Source: an uncultured Alphaproteobacteria bacterium (GTDB taxonomy: Bacteria; Pseudomonadota; Alphaproteobacteria; RF32; CAG-239). From it: DNA of 33,325 bases. Position numbers and translations under genes: made by a program. Below the pieces are notes generated by a model. It saw only the letters and a list, made by a program, of their open reading frames with translations. It did no database searches and had not been told where the DNA came from. Where the stretch lies: assembly GCA_944391425.1 (NCBI GenBank), contig CALXTO010000014.1, forward strand, positions 1-33,325. Reading direction: 5' to 3'. Below, one piece after another: positions 13,934 to 23,108 of this stretch. The first letter of the stretch is position 1; every line of letters starts with the position of its first letter.

Positions 13934-15148
13934 TCAGAAGAAATTACGGGCTTTTTGCAGGGCCTTGATAAAACGGTCGACATCGGCACGACTGCTGTAA
14001 AGTCCAAAACTGGCACGTGTCAGGGATTCATATCCCATGCGGCGGACCAGCGGCGCGGCACAGTGATGGCCTACGCGGACGGACACGCCTTCCTTATCCA
14101 AAATAAATGCCAGATCCTGCGGATGGACGCCCTCAAGAACAAAAGAAAAAACGCCGCCTTTGCCTTCGGCCGTGCCGATTTCCTTCAGGCCTTCCACCTC
14201 CGGCAGGCGGGCATGCATGTAATTTGTCAGTTCGTCTTCATGAGCTTTGATATTGCCCATGCCCAAATTCATCATATAGTCAAGCGCCTCGCCCAGCCCG
14301 ATGGCTTGGACAATGGCCGGTGTCCCAGCTTCAAAACGTGCAGGCGGCACATCAAAGGTGGTACTCTGATAGGTTACGACATTTACCATATCTCCGCCGA
14401 ACTGGTACGGAGGCATGGCATCCAAAAGTTCTGCTTTGCCGTACAGGGCGCCGATACCGGTCGGACCATAAGTTTTATGCCCGGAAAAAGCCAAAAAATC
14501 ACAGTCCAAATCCTGAACATCGGTTTGCTGATGGACGACATACTGGCAGGCATCGACCAAAACCTTGGCACCGACGCGGTGCGCCTCTTCAATCATTTTT
14601 TTCAGAGGGAAAACCGTGCCCAGCACGTTGGACATGCCGGTAACGGCGACAAGTTTGGTTTTGCCGCTCAAATTTTTGCAATACTCCTCCCAGATAAAAC
14701 TGCCGTCATCGCCGATTTTGAAAATTTTCAATTCAAAACCGATTTCATCGCGCAGCATTTGCCAGGGAACCAGATTGGCATGATGTTCGGCTTCGGAAAT
14801 CAGAACTTCGTCAATCCGGGTCAGAAATTTGCGCCCCCAGGTTGACGCCACCAGGTTAACCGCTTCCGTGGCGTTGCGGGTAAAAACAATTTCCGACGGA
14901 CTTTTGGCATTAAGAAATCTTTGCACCTTTTGGCGCGCCTGCTCATATTCCGACGTAATTTCTTCGGAAAGCAGATATGAACCGCGATGGACGTTGGAAT
15001 ATTCGCGGCTGTATACATCCGTTATCTTGTCGATGACGGCTTTGGGCTTTTGCGCTGAGGCCGCCGAATCCAAAAAAGTATTCGGCTTGCCGTTGACCTC
15101 AAGCCCCAAAACAGGAAAGTCTTTTCTTATTTCTTCGACATTATACAT
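13934..15148 (-). CDS. sufS: SufS cysteine desulfurase, 404 aa
   Basis: A class II PLP-dependent cysteine desulfurase supplying persulfide sulfur for Fe-S clusters. The PLP lysine is in FSGHKTYGPTGIGALYG. AEHHANLVPW and VLVDACQYVVHQQTDVQDLDCDF are the conserved cofactor-binding segments, and the active-site Cys is in VRVGHHCAAPLVRRMG. I chose ATG 15148, preceded by GGGGAA; the upstream TTG at 15190 would extend into sufD. It lies directly after sufD and needs SufE, encoded at 10744-11145. Confidence 0.96.
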   Translation of the reverse strand: MYNVEEIRKDFPVLGLEVNGKPNTFLDSAASAQKPKAVIDKITDVYSREYSNVHRGSYLLSEEITSEYEQARQKVQRFLNAKSPSEIVFTRNATEAVNLVASTWGRKFLTRIDEVLISEAEHHANLVPWQMLRDEIGFELKIFKIGDDGSFIWEEYCKNLSGKTKLVAVTGMSNVLGTVFPLKKMIEEAHRVGAKVLVDACQYVVHQQTDVQDLDCDFLAFSGHKTYGPTGIGALYGKAELLDAMPPYQFGGDMVNVVTYQSTTFDVPPARFEAGTPAIVQAIGLGEALDYMMNLGMGNIKAHEDELTNYMHARLPEVEGLKEIGTAEGKGGVFSFVLEGVHPQDLAFILDKEGVSVRVGHHCAAPLVRRMGYESLTRASFGLYSSRADVDRFIKALQKARNFF

Positions 15149-15159
15149 ATTTTCCCCGT

Positions 15160-16410
15160 TTATTCCCCGTGCAACAACAATTTGATCCAAGCGCGGATTT
15201 GTTCATTACCGACCTTAGAGATTACTTCATCCAGATAGGCTTCTATCAAAATCTGCCGGGCTTCTTCCTGCCCGATACCACGCGAACGCATATAAAAAAG
15301 CTGTTCCTGATCCAGCTCTCCGGCAGCGGCTCCGTGTGAACATTTAACATCATCGGCAAAAATTTCAAGTTCCGGCTTAACATCAACCTCAGCCCCATCA
15401 CTCAGCAACAAGGCTTTATGCAGTTGGCTTCCTTCCGTTTGGATACAATCTTTGGCAATGTGAATCTTACCCTGAAAAATGCCTTTGGACTGCCCGCCAA
15501 TGACACCTTTGACCAACTGCCGAGAAATCGTGCAGGGCGCCAAATGTTCAATATCGGTCGTCGTATCCGCCCGAGCCCAACCGTCAACTTTGTAGGCGGC
15601 GTTCACTTCACATTCGGCACCGGCCCGGTTCAACATGACTTTGGTTTCGTTGCGGGCAATGTCTGCGCCGAGCTGCAGACAAAAACTCTCATAGCGGCCG
15701 CCGGCTCCGACGCAAACGGGACTGAAAGCGATATGAGCGGCTTTGAAAGCCTCATCCTGAACTTTGATATGGTGCAGGACGGCATTTTCAGCAATAAAAA
15801 TCTGATTAACAATGTTATTAAAATAGCGCGACTTAACTTCGCCGGTGTAATGGTAATACTCCACAAATTCGGCCTCGGCTCCCCCTTCCAAGACAACAAC
15901 GTTATGCAGGGCAGAAAACAGGTTTTCGCCGCCGCAGCATATGTGACAGTCCAGCAGGATCGGCTTGTCCAGCCGGCAGCCGCCGGGAATGCGGATAAAA
16001 ATACCTTCGTTCAGACAGGCCATATTCAAAGCCGCAAAAGGATACTTCTCTATCCAGTCTGTCTGTTCCGCATAAAAAGGCGCACGCCCTTCTTTATCCA
16101 TAAAAGTTTCCACCAGCGGCACAACCTCCGCCTGCAGCGGAAGATTACTCCCTTCCGGGCAAAAACGGCCGTTTTCAAAACGAAGACGGTAGCTGTCAAA
16201 AGGCAGGGCATCAACCGACTTTGGCGTTGCAGAAACGGAAAAAACATAATCATCCGCGTCCAACTCCCGCGGCTTAAGATATTTCCAAGCCTCGGTTTTG
16301 GCACCGGGAATCCCTGCGGCAGCAAAGGCCTCCCGACCTTTTTGGCGCAGTTTGCCGAGCCAGGGAATTTCATCTCCGATCAGAGATATGTTTTGTAGCA
16401 AGGCGCTCAT
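15160..16410 (-). CDS. sufD: SufD scaffold subunit, 416 aa
   Basis: The SufD partner of the SufB-SufC2-SufD Fe-S scaffold. It has the right-handed beta-helix core with NEGIFIRIPGG, GGRYESFCLQLGADIARNETKVML and the C-terminal CSHGAAAGELDQEQLFYMRSRGIGQEEARQILIEAYLDEVI, including the conserved His in CSHGA. The ATG is one base after the sufC stop. Length and motifs are normal. A large open frame on the opposite strand is only a codon-bias shadow. Confidence 0.95.
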   Translation of the reverse strand: MSALLQNISLIGDEIPWLGKLRQKGREAFAAAGIPGAKTEAWKYLKPRELDADDYVFSVSATPKSVDALPFDSYRLRFENGRFCPEGSNLPLQAEVVPLVETFMDKEGRAPFYAEQTDWIEKYPFAALNMACLNEGIFIRIPGGCRLDKPILLDCHICCGGENLFSALHNVVVLEGGAEAEFVEYYHYTGEVKSRYFNNIVNQIFIAENAVLHHIKVQDEAFKAAHIAFSPVCVGAGGRYESFCLQLGADIARNETKVMLNRAGAECEVNAAYKVDGWARADTTTDIEHLAPCTISRQLVKGVIGGQSKGIFQGKIHIAKDCIQTEGSQLHKALLLSDGAEVDVKPELEIFADDVKCSHGAAAGELDQEQLFYMRSRGIGQEEARQILIEAYLDEVISKVGNEQIRAWIKLLLHGE

Positions 16411-16411
16411 T

Positions 16412-17170
16412 TCAGCTCTCTTTCACAAAACCGGCATAACCTTTTTCTTCCAGCTCCAGCGCTAGATTTTTGTCTCCGGAACGGACAATATGCCCGTCAG
16501 CAAAAACATGCACAAAGTCAGGAACGATATAGTTCAAAAGACGCTGATAGTGGGTAATAACCAGCAGCGAACGCCGGCCGTCACGCAACGCATTCACACC
16601 CTCGGCAACCACTTTGAGGGCATCAATATCCAGACCGGAATCGGCTTCGTCAAGAATTGAGAGCTGCGGTTTGAGAATGGACATCTGCAGGGTTTCGAGA
16701 CGTTTTTTCTCGCCGCCGGAAAAGCCGACGTTCAACGGACGTTTTATCATTTCGTTACCGATGCCGAGTTTTTTACCTTCTTCCCGCAGCAGTTTGATAA
16801 ACTCCATGGTATCCAGTTCGGGCAGGTTCTGATGTTTGCGGACCGCGTTGACGGCATGTTTGAGAAAAGTGGAAGTCGGAACGCCAGGAATTTCCACAGG
16901 ATACTGCATGCACAGGAAGATACCTTCGCGGGCGCGCTCTTCAACGGACAGTTTGAGAAGATCCCGTCCTTTGTAACGCACGCTGCCGGAAGTAACCTCA
17001 TAGCCGGGTTTGCCGGTCAGCACGTTCGATAGGGTGGATTTGCCGGCGCCGTTCGGCCCCATAATGGCATGCACTTCGCCTTCATTGATTGTCAGGTTAA
17101 AGCCTTTAATGATTTCCTTGTCACAGACGCGGGCATGCAAGTCTTCAATTTCCAATAGCGGTGTCGTCAT
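16412..17170 (-). CDS. sufC: SufC ATPase, 252 aa
   Basis: The ABC ATPase that drives the SufBCD scaffold. Walker A is GPNGAGKST (~38-46), the Q-loop is in FLCMQYPVEIPG, the signature is FSGGEKKRLE, Walker B is LSILDEADSGLD and the switch His is in VITHYQRLL. All motifs are intact and the length is normal. It sits between the MazG-like gene and sufD and is expected to act in the cytoplasm. Confidence 0.97.
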   Translation of the reverse strand: MTTPLLEIEDLHARVCDKEIIKGFNLTINEGEVHAIMGPNGAGKSTLSNVLTGKPGYEVTSGSVRYKGRDLLKLSVEERAREGIFLCMQYPVEIPGVPTSTFLKHAVNAVRKHQNLPELDTMEFIKLLREEGKKLGIGNEMIKRPLNVGFSGGEKKRLETLQMSILKPQLSILDEADSGLDIDALKVVAEGVNALRDGRRSLLVITHYQRLLNYIVPDFVHVFADGHIVRSGDKNLALELEEKGYAGFVKES

Positions 17171-17179
17171 TTGTTTCTC

Positions 17180-17467
17180 CTACGCGGCATGGGTTTTATC
17201 CCATTCATCCAGCCGCCGTTCTATTTTTTTGATTTTTTCAGCCTTATAAGCGGCAACTTTTGCGGCAATGCCGTAATTTTCCTTAAGCTGCTCAAGCATA
17301 ATTTCAACATCCGCCGTTTCTTCAACAATGGCATCAATATTGTCTTTTTTCCGGTTGACGTTTTTTAAAACCTCTTTCATCAGTTCGGACATTTCCTCCA
17401 CAACCATCAACATCTGCGGCTGTTCGCCCCAGGTTTGCAAAGCTCTTTTCAAAACCGGATTTATCAT
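17180..17467 (-). CDS. MazG-like all-alpha NTP pyrophosphohydrolase domain protein, 95 aa
   Basis: A small helical protein with the two acidic metal-binding patterns of the MazG/dUTPase-like superfamily: EExxE in VVEEMSELMKEV and ExxD in IVEETADVEIMLEQL. The C-terminus, AAYKAEKIKKIERRLDEWD, is a further helix. Related small proteins hydrolyse non-canonical nucleoside triphosphates, but the substrate here is unknown. Its ATG overlaps the sufB stop (TAATG) and it ends ten bases before sufC, so it is truly embedded in the suf operon, an unusual neighbour for Fe-S scaffold genes. Confidence 0.78.
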   Translation of the reverse strand: MINPVLKRALQTWGEQPQMLMVVEEMSELMKEVLKNVNRKKDNIDAIVEETADVEIMLEQLKENYGIAAKVAAYKAEKIKKIERRLDEWDKTHAA

Positions 17468-18912
17468 TATCCGACACTCCCTTCCAGACTTATGTTAATT
17501 AATTTGGCAGCCTCAATGGCAAATTCCATCGGCAGATGCTGCATTACTTCTTTGCAAAAGCCGTTGACAATCAGGCTGACAGCCTCTTCCTCACCAATTC
17601 CGCGCTGCTGGCAGTAGAACAGTTGCTCATCGCTGATTTTGGAGGTCGTCGCCTCATGTTCCAAAACGGCTGTTCGATTACGGTTTTCAATATAAGGCAC
17701 GGTATGCGAACCGCAGTTGTTTCCTATCAGCAGGCTGTCGCACTGCGAATAGTTACGGGCATTGGCAGCTCCCGGCGCAACTCGCACCAGCCCGCGATAG
17801 GTCTGATTGGAGAATCCCGCGGAAATACCTTTGGATATAATTTTGGAAGAGGTATTTTTACCGATGTGAATCATTTTGGTGCCAGTGTCCGCCTGTTGGC
17901 GGTTGTTGGTAATGGCCACCGAATAAAATTCGCCGACGGAATTGTCTCCCTGCAAAACGCAGGACGGATATTTCCAGGTTACGGCGGAACCGGTTTCGAC
18001 CTGCGTCCAGGAAACTTTGGCGTTTTCACCGCGGCATGCCGCCCGCTTGGTCACAAAGTTATAAACGCCGCCTTTGCCGTCTTTATCGCCGGGATACCAG
18101 TTCTGCACCGTGGAATATTTGACTTCGGCATTTTTTAGCACCACGATTTCAACTATTGCCGCATGCAGCTGGTTTTCATCGCGCTGCGGTGCGGTACAGC
18201 CTTCCAGATAGGATACATAGCTTTCGTCGTCGGCAATGATGAGCGTACGTTCAAACTGCCCGGTATTCTTAGCGTTGATGCGGAAATAAGTTGACAATTC
18301 CATCGGGCAGCGTACGCCTTTGGGAATATATACAAACGAACCGTCGGTAAAAACTGCAGAGTTGAGACAGGCAAAAAAATTGTCGGTATAAGGCACAACC
18401 GAACCAAGATATTTTTGCACCAGCTCCGGATGTTCCCTTACCGCCTCTGAAATCGAACAAAAGATAACACCCTGCTCGGCCAGTTTGGCACGGTAAGTGG
18501 TGGCGACGGAAACCGAATCGAAAACGGCGTCCACGGCAACCACACCGGCCAGAACTTCCTGTTCTTTAAGCGGGATACCCAGCTTTTCGTAAGTTTCCAA
18601 CAATTCGGGATCAACCTCGTCCAAGCTTTTAGGCGCGGCTTTTCGGCGCGGCGCGGAATAGTAGTATAAATCCTGATAATCGATTTTGTCATAAGTCAGT
18701 TTGGCCCATGACGGTTCATGCATAGTCTGCCAAAATTCAAAAGCCTTAAGGCGGAAATCCAGCAGCCATTCCGGTTCGCCCTTTTTGGCCGAAATAAGAC
18801 GGATGATGTCTTCATTCAGCCCTTTGGGCGCAGTATCGGCTTCAATATCGGTCACAAAACCGTATTTGTACTTGTCGCCGCTTTCGTCTGCTATGTGGTT
18901 AATTTTGCTCAT
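17467..18912 (-). CDS. sufB: SufB Fe-S scaffold subunit, 481 aa
   Basis: The core scaffold on which the SUF system builds clusters. It contains [50 protein letters not shown], the Cys-bearing [22 protein letters not shown] and the C-terminal [31 protein letters not shown] chose ATG 18912 ([11 protein letters not shown]), preceded by AGGA, rather than the ATG 18 bases upstream. It is the first gene of the minus-strand suf operon and divergent from the PAS-domain gene. No IscR, SufR or RirA-type regulator is encoded in the window, and I see no confident Fe-S regulator site. Confidence 0.97.
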   Translation of the reverse strand: MSKINHIADESGDKYKYGFVTDIEADTAPKGLNEDIIRLISAKKGEPEWLLDFRLKAFEFWQTMHEPSWAKLTYDKIDYQDLYYYSAPRRKAAPKSLDEVDPELLETYEKLGIPLKEQEVLAGVVAVDAVFDSVSVATTYRAKLAEQGVIFCSISEAVREHPELVQKYLGSVVPYTDNFFACLNSAVFTDGSFVYIPKGVRCPMELSTYFRINAKNTGQFERTLIIADDESYVSYLEGCTAPQRDENQLHAAIVEIVVLKNAEVKYSTVQNWYPGDKDGKGGVYNFVTKRAACRGENAKVSWTQVETGSAVTWKYPSCVLQGDNSVGEFYSVAITNNRQQADTGTKMIHIGKNTSSKIISKGISAGFSNQTYRGLVRVAPGAANARNYSQCDSLLIGNNCGSHTVPYIENRNRTAVLEHEATTSKISDEQLFYCQQRGIGEEEAVSLIVNGFCKEVMQHLPMEFAIEAAKLINISLEGSVG

Positions 18913-19030
18913 TATCTTTTTTCCTGTCATAAACCTAGTGTTTTTTTAGCAAAAAAGCAACCTCTATTTAACGAAACTTTAGCTTTTGGCGGTCTATGCT
19001 TGACAGACAGACTAAACGACAGGTGTTATC

Positions 19031-20065
19031 ATGTTACAAACAGCTTTTTTTGTTTGGGTTTTGCTGTTTTTGGGGCTGGCAGCCTACGCGCTTTTGTTGC
19101 GCAACAAACTGAAGCAGACCCGGCGCAACCTCAAGGAACTCATTAAGGAAAACGATCATCAGCAAAGCAATCCGCAGGCAACCAGCGGTGATATTTATTT
19201 CAAAGTCAACCGGGACTTTAACATTACTTTTATTAGCGAATCGGGAGCTGATATTTTGGGATACACGCCTGATGAACTGCTCGGAAAACCTGTTTTCGGC
19301 ACTTTGTTTGAAGACAAAAAAGGCAACCGCGAAACCCTGAGCGTCGCTTTGAATAAGATGAGCAAGCACCAGTCTACCATCAATACCCAGACCGTATTGC
19401 TCAAAAATAATGCGCAGAAGCAGCTGATGCTGTGCCGGGAACGCCCGATTTTGAATGAAATTCTCGAATGTGAAGGCATCAGCTTTCTTTGCAAAGATAT
19501 CTCCGAAGCCAGAGCTTGGCAGGAAAACCTTTCGGAATTTCAGGAACGGGATATTTTTACCAATACGCTTAACGAAAAAACCATTCTGGAACGTTTTGAG
19601 CATGATTTTCTGCTGGCCAAGCGCTATAACAAGCCATTTTCCTGCATTGTGGTCGAGCTCAAGGACATTTATGAGTTCATCAGCAAGGGAATCGATTTTG
19701 AAACGGCGGACAGAATGCTGAAAATCGTCAGCGACGTCTGTTTTGCCAATCTGACGCCCAACGCCCATATCGGCCGCGCCGATAAAACGAAACTGGTTTT
19801 GGTTTTGAACGGAACAGCCAGAGAAAAGGCCGAAGCCATCGCCTTTAAAATTTTTCAGGAAGCCGTTGCCGTCATCAAAACCCTGCGGGTCGACGGCTAT
19901 AACGCCCAGATGATTGTCGTTACCTACACTAACCGCAAAAATTTCAATGATACTTACGACGGTATGTGGGCCAGGCTGCGCCGGCACATCAAAACCGCCC
20001 TCAAGCGCCGCGAATACGGGGTCGTGTCCTCAGACAACCGCGGCAATATTTTGGAAGCGAAGTAA
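19031..20065 (+). CDS. Membrane-anchored PAS protein with degenerate GGDEF-like domain, 344 aa
   Basis: The N-terminal ~22 residues form one membrane helix, followed by a basic helix. Residues ~53-165 are a PAS domain (YFKVNRDFNITFISESGADILGYTPDELLGKPV...FLCKDISE). Residues ~185-335 have the layout of a nucleotide-cyclase fold (NEKTILERFEHDFLLAKRYNKPFSCIVVELKD), but where GGDEF should be it reads GRADKTKLVLVL, so diguanylate cyclase activity is unlikely. It may be a sensor or effector adaptor. TTGACA lies at 19000-19005, but the matching -10 would abut the ATG, so the transcript might be leaderless or the start lies further in. It is divergent from sufB and upstream of the NlpD-like gene. Confidence 0.7.
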   Translation: MLQTAFFVWVLLFLGLAAYALLLRNKLKQTRRNLKELIKENDHQQSNPQATSGDIYFKVNRDFNITFISESGADILGYTPDELLGKPVFGTLFEDKKGNRETLSVALNKMSKHQSTINTQTVLLKNNAQKQLMLCRERPILNEILECEGISFLCKDISEARAWQENLSEFQERDIFTNTLNEKTILERFEHDFLLAKRYNKPFSCIVVELKDIYEFISKGIDFETADRMLKIVSDVCFANLTPNAHIGRADKTKLVLVLNGTAREKAEAIAFKIFQEAVAVIKTLRVDGYNAQMIVVTYTNRKNFNDTYDGMWARLRRHIKTALKRREYGVVSSDNRGNILEAK

Positions 20066-20129
20066 TAAAATATTAATGACTGCATGTTAGCTTCAAAGAA
20101 GCATAAGTTAACTTTGAAGAAAGCTTTTG

Positions 20130-21041
20130 ATGTTCAAAAAACGGCTGACATGGCTGCTTATTCTTCTGTTTGCCGCCGGCGGATGCGTCAGCGACAACCG
20201 CGTCCGGCTGTTTAATTATGATTTGGGGACTTTCTGGGGCGGGTCGACGCCCGATTACGTCACCGTCAAAAAGGGAGACACGCTTTACAGCATTGCCCGG
20301 CGTTACAATGTTCCTATCCGCGAAATGATTGAGGCCAACAACCTGCGGCCGCCGTATACGCTTAACATCGGCAGAGTCTTAAAAATGCCCGATGCCAAAT
20401 ACCATGTCGTGCAAAAAGGCGATACCCTTTACAACATATCAAAACGCTACAATGTCAACATGAACTCCTTAAGCAAAGTCAATAATATTGATGCGCCCTA
20501 CTCTCTGCGCATCGGGCAAAGACTGCTGCTGCCGGGCTCCATCGTCAGCCAGCCGACGGCTACTCATTATGTTTCCAACACCAGCCCCAAAAAATCCGGC
20601 TCATGGTCGGCGCGCAGTTCTTCCTCCGGCAAAAAGTCCGTTTCTTACAGCACGCCGGTGAAAAAGCGCAGTTCAAAATTTGCCTGGCCAGTGCGCGGAA
20701 CGGTTATTTCCAAATTCGGACCCATCGCCAAAGGGCGCAATAATGACGGCATAAACATCAAAGCTCCGCTCGGCACGGCTGTCAAAGCCGCTGACGCAGG
20801 AACTGTCGCTTATGCCGGGAACGAACTGAAGGGCTTTGGCAACCTTATCCTCATCAAGCATAGCGGCGGCTGGATGACGGCTTATGCCCATAATGACATG
20901 CTGCTGGTCAAAAAAGGGCAGAAAGTCCGCAAAGGCGAAAAAATTTCCACCGTCGGCAGCACCGGCGGCGTCAATACCCCGCAGCTGCATTTTGAAATCC
21001 GCGCCGGCAAAAAAGCCGTCAATCCGCTTTCCTATCTATAG
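20130..21041 (+). CDS. nlpD: NlpD-like lipoprotein: two LysM domains and a degenerate M23/LytM domain, 303 aa
   Basis: The lipobox FAAGGC puts the lipidated residue at Cys19. Two LysM peptidoglycan-binding domains follow (~42-87, YVTVKKGDTLYSIARRYN; ~91-136, YHVVQKGDTLYNISKRYN), then a Ser/Lys-rich linker and a LytM domain (~185-303). The metal ligands of active M23 enzymes are mostly gone: the HxGxD region reads NDGIN (205-209) and PHLHF reads PQLHF. This matches E. coli NlpD and EnvC, which activate amidases instead of cutting the wall. I therefore infer a daughter-cell-separation role at the outer membrane. I chose ATG 20130. An 8-base inverted repeat (CTTCAAAG at 20091, CTTTGAAG at 20112) lies just upstream. 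Confidence 0.88.
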   Translation: MFKKRLTWLLILLFAAGGCVSDNRVRLFNYDLGTFWGGSTPDYVTVKKGDTLYSIARRYNVPIREMIEANNLRPPYTLNIGRVLKMPDAKYHVVQKGDTLYNISKRYNVNMNSLSKVNNIDAPYSLRIGQRLLLPGSIVSQPTATHYVSNTSPKKSGSWSARSSSSGKKSVSYSTPVKKRSSKFAWPVRGTVISKFGPIAKGRNNDGINIKAPLGTAVKAADAGTVAYAGNELKGFGNLILIKHSGGWMTAYAHNDMLLVKKGQKVRKGEKISTVGSTGGVNTPQLHFEIRAGKKAVNPLSYL

Positions 21042-21060
21042 AACGCAAATAAAAAAATAC

Positions 21061-21089
21061 TTGTGAACTAATAAAATTTGCCCTATATA
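21061..21089 (+). promoter_or_regulatory. Sigma70-type promoter for yajC-secD-secF
   Basis: TTGTGA (21061-21066), a 17-base spacer and TATATA (21084-21089) lie ~50 bases before the yajC start, which itself has GAGGAG. The spacing is ideal and the hexamers are fair. Confidence 0.5.
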
Positions 21090-21142
21090 AGCTTAAGAAA
21101 CTGATATAGAGTAATAACCGGTTAATTTTAGAGGAGAAAAAA

Positions 21143-21538
21143 ATGTTTGTCAGTCCCGCGTTTGCACAGGCAGGTGAAACTGTTTCCCAAACCAGCACTT
21201 TCGGCGTGGTTATTCAGCTGTTAGCGATTTTTGCCGTTTTTTATTTTTTGCTGATTCGTCCGCAGCAAAAAAGAATCAAACAGCACGAGGCGCTGCTCGC
21301 CACCATTAAAAAAGGCGACCGGATCGTAACCGGCGGCGGTATCTACGGAAAAGTCACCGATGCGTCCGACCCGGTAGAGCTCAGCGTGGAAATTGCCAGC
21401 GGAATCGTTGTCAAAATCAACCGCGGCATGGTGCGCGACATCGCAAATCCGCAGACAAACGAACCCGGCAAGGCGGAAGTAAAAAAAGACGTTAAGAAAA
21501 AAGCCGCCAACACCAATAAGTCCAAATCAAAAAAATAA
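21143..21538 (+). CDS. yajC: Preprotein translocase accessory subunit YajC, 131 aa
   Basis: A small single-pass membrane protein of the SecDF-YajC complex. It has a short N-terminal segment, a hydrophobic helix (FGVVIQLLAIFAVFYFLLIRPQQKR) followed by the family signature IRPQQKR, then the cytosolic domain HEALLATIKKGDRIVTGGGIYGKV. The C-terminal ~25 residues are a Lys-rich tail. The ribosome binding site GAGGAG is strong. It starts the operon with secD, 12 bases downstream. Confidence 0.96.
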   Translation: MFVSPAFAQAGETVSQTSTFGVVIQLLAIFAVFYFLLIRPQQKRIKQHEALLATIKKGDRIVTGGGIYGKVTDASDPVELSVEIASGIVVKINRGMVRDIANPQTNEPGKAEVKKDVKKKAANTNKSKSKK

Positions 21539-21550
21539 AAGGCCCATACG

Positions 21551-23095
21551 ATGTACAAACTATCAAAATCCCGCGTGATGATTATTCTGGGCATCTGCCT
21601 GGTCGGCATCTTTTTTGCCGTTCCGAATATCATCGGCAACAAAGAAGCCCTACCCTCTTGGTGGCAGCCGGTTAATCTCGGCCTTGACCTGCAGGGAGGT
21701 TCTAACCTTCTGCTTGAGGTAAAGATTGACGACGTTATCAAGGAAAGGATGTCTTCCATTGAAGATTCTGCCCGCCAGCTTTTGCGCGAAAACAGAATCC
21801 GCTATCAGAAACTGGCTGCCGGAAACGATTTTGTTTCCGTTAAAATTGAAAACGGCGGTTCCCGCAGCAAAGCGGCGAATCTTTTTAAAAATATCGATTC
21901 CGGAATCGAAGTTTCCGAAGAAGCCGACGGAACTTTAAAAATCCGTTATTCCGACGTTGAAATGAACAAGCTTAAAATGCGAATCGTGGAGCAGTCAATT
22001 GAGATTGTCCGCCGCCGCATTGACGAGCTTGGTACCAAAGAGCCCGTTATCCAAAGCCAGGGCAGCGACCGTATCGTTGTCCAGCTGCCGGGGCTGCAAA
22101 ATCCGGAATACGTCAAAACATTACTCGGCAAAACCGCAAAGATGTCTTTCCATTTGGTGGACAGCCGTTCGACGGCGGCCGAAGCCAAGCGCGGCAAGCT
22201 GTCCAGCTCGTCAAAACTTGCTCAGGGCAGCGCCGGGGAATATTATGTCATCAGCCGCAAACCGATTATCAGCGGTGAAAATTTGGTTGACGCCCAACCG
22301 TCTTTTCAGGAAGGCGAACCGGTGGTCAGTTTCAAATTTAACTCTTTAGGCGGCAAGAAATTCGGCGAAGTTACCAAAAACAACATCGGCGAACGTTTGG
22401 CGATTGTGTTGGATAATGAAGTTATTTCCGCTCCGACAATCCAAAGCGCCATTTTGGGCGGCAGCGGCATCATCAGCGGAAGCTTTACGGTCGAATCCGC
22501 CAATGATTTGGCTCTGTTGCTACGTTCGGGCGCATTGCCGGCACCGTTGGAAGTTTTGGAGGAAAGAACCGTCGGCGCCGGACTGGGCGCAGATTCTATC
22601 CGCGCCGGCGTGTTTGCGTCCATTATCGGGCTGATTGCCGTGGTTGTCTTCATGGTTGCCGCTTACGGTCTGTTCGGCGTTTTCACAACCGTTGCCGTCT
22701 TTATGAATCTCTTTTTGATGCTCGGCGTCTTAAGCTTTATGGGCGCAACGCTGACCCTGCCCGGAATCGCCGGTATTATCCTGACCATCGGTATGGCGGT
22801 TGACGCCAACGTGCTGATCTTTGAAAGAATGCGCGAAGAAGTCAAAGCCGGACGTTCGACCAAAGACGCTGCCGACGCCGGATTTACGGAAGCATGGTCA
22901 ACCATTCTTGACTCCAACCTGACGACCCTGGTGGCCGCGTTTGTTCTGTTTTATTTCGGAACCGGACCGGTCAGAGGCTTTGCCGTGACGTTGGCCGTCG
23001 GTATTGCGACGTCAATGTTTACGTCCGTAACCGTCTCACGCCTGATTATTACCAGCTGGCTGAAAAAGTATAAACCAACCAAGCTGCCTATCTAA
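21551..23095 (+). CDS. secD: Protein translocase subunit SecD, 514 aa
   Basis: The inner-membrane RND-type subunit that uses proton-motive force to pull secreted proteins across. The first membrane helix is followed by the D1 motif NLGLDLQGGSNLLLEV, the periplasmic P1 head, then EERTVGAGLGADSIRAG and the five remaining helices with GIAGIILTIGMAVDANVLIFERMREE, the conserved proton-path Asp in AVDANV. The length is normal for alphaproteobacteria. It is followed by secF after 13 bases. Confidence 0.97.
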   Translation: MYKLSKSRVMIILGICLVGIFFAVPNIIGNKEALPSWWQPVNLGLDLQGGSNLLLEVKIDDVIKERMSSIEDSARQLLRENRIRYQKLAAGNDFVSVKIENGGSRSKAANLFKNIDSGIEVSEEADGTLKIRYSDVEMNKLKMRIVEQSIEIVRRRIDELGTKEPVIQSQGSDRIVVQLPGLQNPEYVKTLLGKTAKMSFHLVDSRSTAAEAKRGKLSSSSKLAQGSAGEYYVISRKPIISGENLVDAQPSFQEGEPVVSFKFNSLGGKKFGEVTKNNIGERLAIVLDNEVISAPTIQSAILGGSGIISGSFTVESANDLALLLRSGALPAPLEVLEERTVGAGLGADSIRAGVFASIIGLIAVVVFMVAAYGLFGVFTTVAVFMNLFLMLGVLSFMGATLTLPGIAGIILTIGMAVDANVLIFERMREEVKAGRSTKDAADAGFTEAWSTILDSNLTTLVAAFVLFYFGTGPVRGFAVTLAVGIATSMFTSVTVSRLIITSWLKKYKPTKLPI

Positions 23096-23108
23096 AAAAT
23101 AAGGATAT

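Noticed and set aside
13895..14845. 316-codon plus-strand open frame
   Set aside because: It lies opposite sufS, whose motifs are complete. The translation has no family features; it is a shadow caused by codon bias.
15418..16398. 326-codon plus-strand open frame
   Set aside because: It is antisense to sufD, with no recognisable domain or ribosome binding site.
19000..19029. TTGACA-18-TGTTAT promoter for the PAS gene
   Set aside because: The -10 would end one base before the ATG, placing the transcript start inside the gene. Not listed as a feature.
19034..19987. 317-codon minus-strand open frame
   Set aside because: It is antisense to the PAS-domain gene, which has a clear PAS pattern; no support for the opposite frame.
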